Source: Chloroflexota bacterium
Lineage (GTDB): Bacteria; Chloroflexota; UBA4733
Length of the DNA stretch: 6,985 nucleotides
Assembly (NCBI GenBank): GCA_023381895.1
Contig: JAMCTA010000058.1
Coordinates: 1 to 6,985 of the forward strand
Direction: 5' to 3'
Part shown: positions 1 through 5,678 of the stretch, piece after piece
Numbering within the stretch: position 1 is the stretch's first letter
Layout of the letters: every line of letters begins with the position of its first letter
Notes under the pieces: model-generated
Databases searched by the model: none
The model's input: the letters and a program-made list of their open reading frames with translations, nothing else
Told to the model about the DNA's origin: nothing
Made by a program: the position numbers and the translations under genes

Positions 1-2
1 CC

Positions 3-391
3 TCCTACACCACCTCCGCGACGACCTCGGCCAACAACGGCTGGCAGTTCGACGCCGTCTTCACCAACTCCGCCGGCACCGCAACCTCGAATGCCGCTAC
101 CCTCACCGTCAATGTGCCACCCGTGATCACAACCCAACCTACGAGCCTCCGTGTTGAGGTAGGATCTGCCATTTCCTTCACCGCAGCAGCTTCCGGTCAG
201 CCGGCTCCGGCGGTACAGTGGCAGGTGAGCACGGATAATGGCACCACCTGGAACAACGTCGCCGGTGCCACCAGCACCTCCTACTCGCTTATCGCGAATG
301 GGAGCTACAACGGCTACCAGTACCGTGCTGTCTTCACCAACGTGGCGGGGAGTGCCGCGACCAATGGCGCGACTCTGACCACCTACGTGAA
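3..391 (+). repeat. Tandem Ig-like coding repeat, period about 91-92 codons
   Basis: The translated end of the first Ig-like unit (SYTTS...FDAVFTNSAG...NAATLT) lines up with the second (SYSLI...YRAVFTNVAG...NGATLT) at an offset of 273-276 bases. The shared AVFTN and ATLT blocks mark the same beta strands. The upstream unit is cut by the window edge, so the true copy number is unknown. The copies are diverged at the DNA level, which points to an old domain duplication rather than a recent slippage array. Confidence 0.6.
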
Positions 392-986
392 TGACGTGCC
401 TCGCGGCTGGATCTTCGGTCACATCACGCTTGCCGGCTCTGGTACTCCTGTGCCCGGTGCCACCGTGGCTCTGGCGAACACCCCGGTGCAGCAAGGACCG
501 CTCTCCGGGGGAGACTATCAGTTCCCAGCCATCAGCACTGTCAATGGTTTGAACCAGACGGGTGCCTACACCGTCGTCATCACCCCGCCTGCCGGGTACA
601 CGGCCGTCAGCGCTGCTACCGTTCAGGTCACGGTGACTGCAGGCCAGGGGGCAGAAGCGGACTTCACCCTTCAGCCGGCTAGCAGCACGCCCACTTCCAA
701 CAGCACCAACTGCACGTTCGTCCTTGGCTTCAAGACTCTCCAAGGCCTGATTCCCAACATCGTGGGGAACTGCCTGACGGACGAGCAGCACAACCCGGTC
801 AATGGTGATGGCCTCCAGCCGACCGCCAATGGCCTCCTGGTCTGGCGCAAGGCAGATAACTTCACTGCATTCACCGATGGATACCACACCTGGGTCAATG
901 GTCCTTACGGTGTCCAGGAGCGTCTCAATACCCAGCGCTTCCCGTGGGAGGCCAATCCAGACCATCTGCCCGTCGTGGGAGGCTAG
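3..986 (+). CDS. Secreted multidomain Ig-like protein, 3' part (5' end outside window)
   Basis: The open frame enters from the left edge (first full codon at base 3) and ends at TAG 984-986, so only the last 327 codons are seen. A GTG at 114 lies inside the Ig region and is not a real start. Domains in order: the end of one Ig-like domain (bases 3-115); a full Ig-like domain (about 116-395) opening with PVITTQPTS, with the core W of VQWQVS and a YQYRAVFTN strand; a carboxypeptidase-regulatory-like beta-sandwich (about 405-680; GHITLAGSGTPVPGATV, then AYTVVITPPAGY); a Ser/Thr-rich linker; and a C-terminal module (about 700-970) with two Asn-Cys pairs (NCTFVLGF, GNCLTDEQ), LLVWRKADN, TDGYHTWVNGPYG and ERLNTQRFPWEAN. 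I recall this last module from exported proteins of thermophilic Chloroflexota; its function is unknown to me. There is no LPXTG motif or C-terminal membrane anchor, so it is probably released or held by its missing N-terminus. A role in surface binding or adhesion is inferred from architecture only. Confidence 0.85.
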   Translation, partial: SYTTSATTSANNGWQFDAVFTNSAGTATSNAATLTVNVPPVITTQPTSLRVEVGSAISFTAAASGQPAPAVQWQVSTDNGTTWNNVAGATSTSYSLIANGSYNGYQYRAVFTNVAGSAATNGATLTTYVNDVPRGWIFGHITLAGSGTPVPGATVALANTPVQQGPLSGGDYQFPAISTVNGLNQTGAYTVVITPPAGYTAVSAATVQVTVTAGQGAEADFTLQPASSTPTSNSTNCTFVLGFKTLQGLIPNIVGNCLTDEQHNPVNGDGLQPTANGLLVWRKADNFTAFTDGYHTWVNGPYGVQERLNTQRFPWEANPDHLPVVGG

Positions 987-1009
987 TGCTTCGGCCCCGT
1001 CCTGATCTA

Positions 1010-1044
1010 AAGGGAGGGAACCGCACGTTGCGGTTCCCTCCCTT
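1010..1044 (+). terminator. Strong hairpin terminator after the Ig-like protein gene
   Basis: A perfect 16-bp inverted repeat: AAGGGAGGGAACCGCA at 1010-1025, a 3-nt CGT loop, and the exact reverse complement at 1029-1044. It starts 23 bases after the TAG stop. The 3' arm ends in CCCTCCCTT rather than a clean U-tract. Because the 5' arm begins with only two A residues, it would not act as a classical bidirectional terminator. Its place between two co-directional genes suggests it insulates the exporter gene from read-through. Confidence 0.75.
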
Positions 1045-1126
1045 CGACGTTCGTGTCCGGACGTACACCAAGTGCGTAGCGTGTGACATACTGCTTTGGC
1101 AAGGCTTTTACTAGGGAAGTAGGGGC

Positions 1127-2692
1127 GTGATAGAGAGCAAGTCCGGAGCACCACCGGCTGTGCTCGCGCCATCCTCTATGCTCAACCGTCCGGTCATCCT
1201 TGCCGGACTTATGCTCGCGACCTTTCTCACAGCCATGGAAGCGACGGTCGTCAGCACCGCAATGCCGACGATCATCGGTGAGCTGCACGGGCTCAGTCTC
1301 TACGCCTGGGTCTTTTCTGTCTATCTGCTCACCTCAACGGCGACCGTTCCCTTGTACGGACGTCTCAACGACATGGTGGGACGAAAGCCGGTCATGGTCG
1401 GCGGCATCATCATTTTCCTCATCGGCTCAGCGCTGTCTGGTCAAGCTCACGACATGGTTCAACTCATCGGCTTTCGCGCTCTGCAGGGATTAGGTGCTGG
1501 GGCTGTCCAGCCGACCGTTTTCACGATCCTGGGCGATATGTTCACGCTTGCCGAAAGGGTCCGCATTCAAGGCCTCTTCAGCGCCGTCTGGGGCACGTCG
1601 AGCGTTGTTGGCCCAGCTCTTGGCGCCTTCCTCACCCAAACAGTGGGCTGGCGCTGGGTGTTCTACGTCAATGTGCCCTTCGGCTCGCTGGCCCTCCTCA
1701 TCATCTGGACGCAGCTTCGGGAGTCGGTGAGGCACCGCCAGCATCGCCTGGACTATCTTGGCGGGCTCACACTGACCTCTGGTGTCGCCATACTTCTGTG
1801 GGGATTGGTCGGAGCGGCAAGCGGCATCCAGGCCGGCCACATTCTGCTTGGTCTGGCGCTGCTGCTGATCTTCATTGCCGTTGAGCTACGGGCGAGCGAG
1901 CCAGTGCTCCCGCTCTCCATCTTCAAGATCGCCTTCATCGCCGTCCCTTGCCTTGCCGGTTTGCTCTCCGGAGCAGTCCAGTTTGGTCTCTCTTCTTACG
2001 TGCCGCTCTTCGTCCAGGGTGTACAGCTCGGCAACGCCGGCGACGCAGGAAAGGTGCTCGCAGCCACCTCCATCGGCTGGCCGCTTGCCGGCTTCATATC
2101 ACCACGCCTGCTGCTCCGCTTCGGCTTCCGGCCAGTAGCGATCACCGGCACCGCCCTCATCGCCCTCGGGACGGTTGCGCTCCTCTTCTACCAAGTGACC
2201 ACACCGCGCACCCTCATGATGGTCAATCTTTTCGTCATCGGCGTGGGGCTCGGCTTCAGTAGCAACTCGTTCCTGCTCGCCGCCCAGAGCGCTGTCGGAT
2301 GGACGCAGCGCGGCGTGGTTACGGCATCGATTCAGTTCAGCCGCACAATGGGTGGCACCGTGGGCATCGCCGTGCTCGGTGCGATGCTCAACACCACCCT
2401 CAACACCACCCTCAACACACTGCACACGACCAACATCAATGCCGTGCTCGACCCTACAGTTCGAGCCAAGCTGCCGGGTAGCGTTGTGAGCGGATTGCAG
2501 CAGGGGCTCCAGCACGGTCTCCACGTCATTTTCCTCGTGCTCGCTGGCGTCAGTATCGCCAGTCTGCTCAGCGCTCTCCTCTTTCCCCGCGGCGGACAGC
2601 AGGGTGCACCCAACGGGGGCACCGTCGCAACGAGCGATGCCAGCACGCCCGCCTCGGAACCGGTTACGGCGATAACAGGGGGCAGCAGATAG
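1127..2692 (+). CDS. DHA2-family (EmrB/QacA-type) MFS multidrug exporter, 14 TM segments
   Basis: A 521-aa integral membrane protein expected to export drugs or other amphiphiles by proton antiport. Visible MFS marks: a TM1 motif D1 variant, AMEATVVSTAMPTI (residues 36-49), with Glu38 where Asp is usual; motif A GRLNDMVGRK (78-87); motif B RALQGLGAGAVQP (117-129); and the antiporter motif C around WGTSSVVGPALGAFL (155-169). Hydrophobic segments continue to about residue 486, fitting a 14-TM DHA2 layout. A long external loop (about 421-464) precedes the last TM, and a polar tail (487-521) follows. Length is normal for the family. The GTG start at 1127 follows the purine-rich AGGGAAGTAGGGG; ATG 1178 (residue 18, just before TM1) is a possible alternative. 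It stands alone: a strong hairpin lies upstream, and convergent genes lie downstream. No TetR or MarR regulator gene is adjacent. The substrate cannot be read from the sequence. Confidence 0.92.
   Translation: MIESKSGAPPAVLAPSSMLNRPVILAGLMLATFLTAMEATVVSTAMPTIIGELHGLSLYAWVFSVYLLTSTATVPLYGRLNDMVGRKPVMVGGIIIFLIGSALSGQAHDMVQLIGFRALQGLGAGAVQPTVFTILGDMFTLAERVRIQGLFSAVWGTSSVVGPALGAFLTQTVGWRWVFYVNVPFGSLALLIIWTQLRESVRHRQHRLDYLGGLTLTSGVAILLWGLVGAASGIQAGHILLGLALLLIFIAVELRASEPVLPLSIFKIAFIAVPCLAGLLSGAVQFGLSSYVPLFVQGVQLGNAGDAGKVLAATSIGWPLAGFISPRLLLRFGFRPVAITGTALIALGTVALLFYQVTTPRTLMMVNLFVIGVGLGFSSNSFLLAAQSAVGWTQRGVVTASIQFSRTMGGTVGIAVLGAMLNTTLNTTLNTLHTTNINAVLDPTVRAKLPGSVVSGLQQGLQHGLHVIFLVLAGVSIASLLSALLFPRGGQQGAPNGGTVATSDASTPASEPVTAITGGSR
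2387..2419 (+). repeat. 12-bp in-frame tandem repeat inside the MFS gene
   Basis: CTCAACACCACC occurs twice in a row (2387-2398 and 2399-2410), followed by a third partial copy, CTCAACACA (2411-2419). It encodes repeated LNTT in the external loop before the last transmembrane segment. Copy-number change would add or remove four residues without breaking the frame. Confidence 0.8.
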
Positions 2693-2719
2693 TCCCGAGA
2701 GTCGGGTACTCCCTCCGAC
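2693..2719. terminator. Weak hairpins between convergent genes
   Basis: The 78-bp gap between the MFS stop (2692) and the NTP phosphatase stop (2771) holds only short stems. CCCGA 2694-2698 pairs with TCGGG 2702-2706. Alternatively, GTCGG 2701-2705 pairs with CCGAC 2715-2719. The two are mutually exclusive. A further 6-bp stem, GCCGCT/AGCGGC (2742-2747 and 2759-2764), lies near the minus-strand stop. None has a U-tract. Termination here is expected from gene orientation but is not well shown by sequence. Confidence 0.3.
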
Positions 2720-2770
2720 CCTTGGCCCCGTCTTTGCCGCAGCCGCTACACGAGTGCCAGCGGCGAACAG

Positions 2771-3391
2771 CTAGCGATCAGGAGCCGGCCCGGCACGATC
2801 CTGCAGCTGGCCGCCCCGCGCTGTGGCGGGCTCACCACCCCAATCGCCCGGCACGCCGCCAAAGAGCTCCGGATGGAGGAAGCGCACCAGTGCAGCGATG
2901 ACGCCGTGGACGAAAGAAGTGGTCCGGTCCACTGCACCGTGGGTCATCAGTCCGAAGTGCCCCCCAGCTTGCTTGGCGTTAGACACTCCGAACATCTGAT
3001 CGACGGCGTCCCCGAGCTCATCTCCGGCGCGGATTCGTTCCATCATGGGTGGTGGCACAGCCATCTTCAGAGTGGAACCTAAGCCTTCCCGATCTTCACG
3101 GTCAACAATGACCACCCAGCCGCAGTCAAGCCACCACCCAGCTGTGTGCTGAAGACCACCCTCCAGTCCGGCACCGAAGTCGGCATCCAGCGCTGCCCGT
3201 GCCCTGTGCGCGCGCTGGCGTGCTCCAGCGACACTTTCCTCGTCACTCATGGGCTGGGAGCGCACTCCGGAATCCACCGAGACCCCTCGCACATTCCAGT
3301 CCACCTCTGGCCACACCGTACGGAACGCAGCCGCAACGGCTCGCACCTTCACGGGATTCGTCGACCCGACGGCGACAGAACGGGCGACCAC
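2771..3391 (-). CDS. yjjX: Inosine/xanthosine triphosphatase, YjjX/DUF84 (NTPase_I-T) family
   Basis: A cytosolic, metal-dependent house-cleaning enzyme expected to hydrolyse ITP/XTP-type nucleotides so that deaminated purines stay out of nucleic acids. Counting from GTG 3391 (206 aa), family marks appear in order: VAVGSTNPVK (phosphate-binding N-terminus, about 6-15), SGVRSQPMSDEE (41-52), GARQRA, DFGAGLEGG (71-79), ELGDAVDQMFG (125-135), and KQAGGHFGLMTHGAVDRTTS ending near 159. The last 25 or so residues are a Gly/Pro-rich tail beyond the usual fold. Start choice: ATG 3418 would overlap the upstream hydantoinase stop by 8 bases but has no clear Shine-Dalgarno site. GTG 3391 has AGGGGG six bases before it and gives the usual short N-terminus, so I prefer it. 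Either way the gene follows the hydantoinase gene closely and is probably co-transcribed. Family assignment is strong; the exact substrate is inferred from the family. Confidence 0.88.
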   Translation of the reverse strand: MVARSVAVGSTNPVKVRAVAAAFRTVWPEVDWNVRGVSVDSGVRSQPMSDEESVAGARQRAHRARAALDADFGAGLEGGLQHTAGWWLDCGWVVIVDREDREGLGSTLKMAVPPPMMERIRAGDELGDAVDQMFGVSNAKQAGGHFGLMTHGAVDRTTSFVHGVIAALVRFLHPELFGGVPGDWGGEPATARGGQLQDRAGPAPDR

Positions 3392-3397
3392 AGCGTT

Positions 3398-3403
3398 CCC
3401 CCT
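3398..3403 (-). promoter_or_regulatory. Ribosome binding site deciding the yjjX start
   Basis: On the minus strand AGGGGG (3403 down to 3398) is followed by six bases (AACGCT) and GTG at 3391-3389. The rival ATG at 3418-3416 is preceded by GCTGGGCTGCACAC, a much poorer site, although it could be used by re-initiation from the overlapping upstream stop codon. Confidence 0.55.
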
Positions 3404-3410
3404 AGCTTTC

Positions 3411-5384
3411 TCAATCATGTGTGCAGCCCAGCATCAGCGCACCAGCATCATCCACTGTGCCGCTCCACCCAGGCGTCACCAACGCCGTGGCGTCATCTTG
3501 TACCAGAAGCGCTGGTCCGCGAACGTGCGTGCCGGGTATCAGGCGGGCCTTCGCAAGGACCGGCGCCCAGACCCAGTGGTCCTGCAACCACACCAGCTGA
3601 TCACCCAAGGAAACCGCTCCCGATTCGGGTCGGTAGGGTGGAAGCTTGTGACGGGCGGGAGTCTGCGAGCGAACCCGTAGCGTCACGATCTCCACAGGCC
3701 TACTCCGGTGAAGGTAGCCATAGCGTTGCTCGTGCGCCTGGTGAAAGCGCTCGACCGTGCTGGCAAGCGTGCCGCCGGCTGTCACCGTGAGCTCAAATGA
3801 CTGTCCGCAATAGCGCAGATCAGCGAAACGCATGATCTCGGCGTCTGCGGCGCCAGTTCTCTCAGCCTGGGCTTGGAGCGGCGTGAAGAGCGCCTGCCAT
3901 TCATCCTCGCCGACGGCATCCGCCCTCCGGAGTAGTCCCTGCCGGACGTCGTGCAGACTGCCAGCAAGCACCATTCCGAGCGCTGAGAGCAACCCAGGGT
4001 AGCGCGGGAGGAAGATCGTCTGAATGTCCAGTGCCTCGGCAAGCTCGCAGGCGTGCAGCGGGCCCGCGCCTCCGAACGGTAGGAGCGTAAACTCGCGAGC
4101 ATCGTGACCTTGCTCGATCGACACGTGAGCCAGCGCTCGGACCATCGCAGCGTTGACGATGCGCACCATGCCAACGGCGGTCTCCTCCGCAGAAAGCCCC
4201 ACCGCCGCTCCCACGTGGGCAAGCACCGTACGTGCCCGTTCACTTGACAGAGGCATACGGCCACCCAAGAGCCCAGTGCTCGGAAGACGCCCGAGAAACA
4301 GGTTGGCATCGGTGACCGTTGGTAGCTCTCCCCGGCCATAGCACGCCGGCCCAGGCTCGGCGCCAGCCGATTGCGGACCAACGCGGAGAGCGCCTCCTGC
4401 ATCAACCCACGCCACCGAGCCACCGCCCGCGCCGATGGTGTGTACCGCCACCATCGACTGGCGAAGCGGCCAGCCACCGAGGCTCGCCTCGGCCATGAAA
4501 GGCACGCCTCCATCACACAGGGCGACATCAGTCGACGTTCCTCCCATGTCGAACGTCAAGAGCTGGGTGCATTCCCGGCCAGCAGTCGCAATCGCTCCCG
4601 CCACACCTCCCGCCGGACCAGACAGCGCGAGACAGACCGGATGCTCGGCAGCAGCCTGCGGGGTGGTCAACCCTCCGGAGCTCTGCATGAGTTGCAGATC
4701 AGGAAGCGTGACCGCCGCGCGCGCCAGGTAGCGAGCCGTCAGCGGTCCTGTGAAGGCGTCGATGACTGTGGTACTGGCCCGCTCGTACTCGCGAAACTCC
4801 GGCGCCACGTCACTGGAAAGGGAGATAAAGAGTCCAGGTATATGCTCGCGTAGCGCGGCGGCGAGGCGGCGCTCGTGATCAGGGTGGAGAAAAGAGAAGA
4901 GCAAGCAGATGGCCACCGCCTCGACATCAAGAGCTCGAATGGCGACGGCGAGCCTAGCCACGGTCTCCGCAGTCAGCCCTTCCACCACCTGGCCATCGGC
5001 GGCGATCCTCTCGGCAACCTCCAGAGATCGGTCTACCGGCACGAGCGGATCAGGCGGCCGGGCGCGCAGGTCATAGAGAGCAGGGCGGTCCTGACGGCCC
5101 AGCAGGAGGAGATCTCGGAAGCCCCGAGTGGTGAGGAAAGCGGTGCGTGCTCCGCGGTTCTGCAAAATGGCATTAGTCACGATCGTCGTGCCATGGATCA
5201 CTGTAGTAGGCGCGGTACCAGCGAGTTCAGCGAGCCCCTGCTGAATCGCACGCAGGGGGTCATCGGGCGTCGAGAGCGCCTTGTGAGTGCGAATGCCATT
5301 CTTCGTAAGGAGCACGAAATCTGTAAAGGTGCCGCCGACATCGATGCCGGCGATCGCATCAACTCCTCCGCGCTCAGAATCCAT
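3411..5384 (-). CDS. hyuA: Hydantoinase/oxoprolinase family protein, subunit A (HyuA-like)
   Basis: A cytosolic ASKHA-fold ATPase of the family that includes N-methylhydantoinase A, 5-oxoprolinase and acetone carboxylase beta subunits. These use ATP to activate a cyclic amide or carbonyl substrate. From ATG 5384 it is 657 aa, normal for subunit A. Seen in order: N-terminal phosphate-1 loop GIDVGGTFTDF (13-23); HGTTIVTNAIL (64-74); SGPAGGVAGA (255-264); second phosphate loop FDMGGTSTDVAL (278-289); GAGGGSVAW (318-326); RVGPQSAGAEPGPACYG (334-350); LPFGGAGPLH (435-444); and the C-terminal beta region with RYGYLHRSRPVEI (554-566) and RGPALLVQDDATALV (622-636). All key motifs look intact. The frame stays open back to 5492, but GAGGAG at 5395-5390, five bases before ATG 5384, and the family N-terminus support the shorter start. 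yjjX follows downstream. Subunit B (HyuB) is not adjacent on either side, so the substrate is unknown. Confidence 0.92.
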   Translation of the reverse strand: MDSERGGVDAIAGIDVGGTFTDFVLLTKNGIRTHKALSTPDDPLRAIQQGLAELAGTAPTTVIHGTTIVTNAILQNRGARTAFLTTRGFRDLLLLGRQDRPALYDLRARPPDPLVPVDRSLEVAERIAADGQVVEGLTAETVARLAVAIRALDVEAVAICLLFSFLHPDHERRLAAALREHIPGLFISLSSDVAPEFREYERASTTVIDAFTGPLTARYLARAAVTLPDLQLMQSSGGLTTPQAAAEHPVCLALSGPAGGVAGAIATAGRECTQLLTFDMGGTSTDVALCDGGVPFMAEASLGGWPLRQSMVAVHTIGAGGGSVAWVDAGGALRVGPQSAGAEPGPACYGRGELPTVTDANLFLGRLPSTGLLGGRMPLSSERARTVLAHVGAAVGLSAEETAVGMVRIVNAAMVRALAHVSIEQGHDAREFTLLPFGGAGPLHACELAEALDIQTIFLPRYPGLLSALGMVLAGSLHDVRQGLLRRADAVGEDEWQALFTPLQAQAERTGAADAEIMRFADLRYCGQSFELTVTAGGTLASTVERFHQAHEQRYGYLHRSRPVEIVTLRVRSQTPARHKLPPYRPESGAVSLGDQLVWLQDHWVWAPVLAKARLIPGTHVRGPALLVQDDATALVTPGWSGTVDDAGALMLGCTHD

Positions 5385-5389
5385 CGCCA

Positions 5390-5395
5390 CTCCTC
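5390..5395 (-). promoter_or_regulatory. Ribosome binding site deciding the hyuA start
   Basis: GAGGAG on the minus strand (5395 down to 5390) sits five bases before ATG 5384-5382. It rules against the 36-residue N-terminal extension that an upstream in-frame start at 5492 would add. That extension resembles nothing in the family. Confidence 0.75.
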
Positions 5396-5612
5396 GCAAA
5401 GACGGCGCCAGGGAGAAGATGCCCGGCAAGACGCAGCTCACGAGACCTGCCTCCCCAGGCATGAGCAGAGCTCGCCGGGGTCTGCAAGGCAATGAGTCCT
5501 CCTATGTCTCGTGACCCCGCCAGCACCCGCATCTCTATGGCCCAGCACGAGCAGCACACTCGCTCATCCCGCCCTCTCGTGGCGCAGTGTAGCACCAGGG
5601 GGCACCCTCCTC

Positions 5613-5641
5613 TTGACAGCAGCGCGCCTATCCTGTACACG
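5613..5641 (+). promoter_or_regulatory. Candidate sigma-70 promoter for the 189-aa gene
   Basis: A consensus TTGACA at 5613-5618 is followed 17 bases later by TACACG (5636-5641), a weak -10 with three consensus matches and a TG just upstream. Initiation would fall near 5648. That would put the LexA-like palindrome at about +4 to +15, where a bound repressor would block transcription. The -10 is poor, so this call is tentative. Confidence 0.35.
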
Positions 5642-5650
5642 TGGAATATA

Positions 5651-5662
5651 GAACATTTGTTC
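5651..5662 (+). promoter_or_regulatory. LexA (SOS) box-like palindrome GAACATTTGTTC
   Basis: GAACA-TT-TGTTC is an inverted repeat with 5-bp arms and fits the Gram-positive LexA/DinR pattern GAAC-N4-GTTC. The base after it is C, as in the Bacillus form CGAACRNRYGTTYC; the base before it is A instead of C, and one central position differs. Dehalococcoides (Chloroflexota) has been reported to use this Gram-positive type of LexA site. It lies 16 bases before the ATG of the 189-aa gene and just before that gene's ribosome binding site. A GAAC-N4-GTTC match can occur by chance, so position and symmetry are the main support. Confidence 0.5.
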
Positions 5663-5678
5663 CAGAATGAGGTGAAAT

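Larger units (their letters stand above)
5385..5678. other. Divergent intergenic region between hyuA and the 189-aa gene
   Basis: These 294 bases separate minus-strand hyuA from the plus-strand 189-aa gene. They contain the hyuA ribosome binding site, a plus-strand TTGACA with a weak -10, and the LexA-like palindrome near 5651. For hyuA I found only a lone minus-strand TACACT (5591-5586) with no matching -35, so its promoter is not identified. Open frames that cross this stretch have no recognisable protein features and look like non-coding frames of GC-rich DNA. Confidence 0.6.

Noticed and set aside
114..116. GTG at 114 as the start of the Ig-like protein
   Set aside because: The frame is open to the window edge and the upstream codons encode the end of another Ig-like domain, so the gene begins outside the window.
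2387..2419. Short tandem repeats as a CRISPR or iteron array
   Set aside because: Units are 12 bp, directly adjacent without spacers, fewer than three copies, and in frame inside a membrane protein gene.
3146..3790. A 214-codon plus-strand open frame opposite yjjX and the end of hyuA
   Set aside because: It lies wholly antisense to two genes with strong family motifs, and its Ser/Pro/His/Arg-rich translation has no domain features; it is a by-product of GC-rich codon use.
3782..4528. A 248-codon minus-strand open frame inside hyuA
   Set aside because: It runs in another frame of hyuA, is Arg/Ser-rich, and the hyuA frame carries all conserved motifs through this stretch, so there is no sign of a frameshift.
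5385..5492. N-terminal extension of hyuA to an upstream start at 5492
   Set aside because: The family N-terminus and a good GAGGAG site both point to ATG 5384; the extra 36 residues resemble nothing in the family.
4875..5495. A 206-codon plus-strand open frame antisense to the start of hyuA
   Set aside because: Its translation is polar and low-complexity with no recognisable domain, while the opposite strand carries the intact ATPase loop region.
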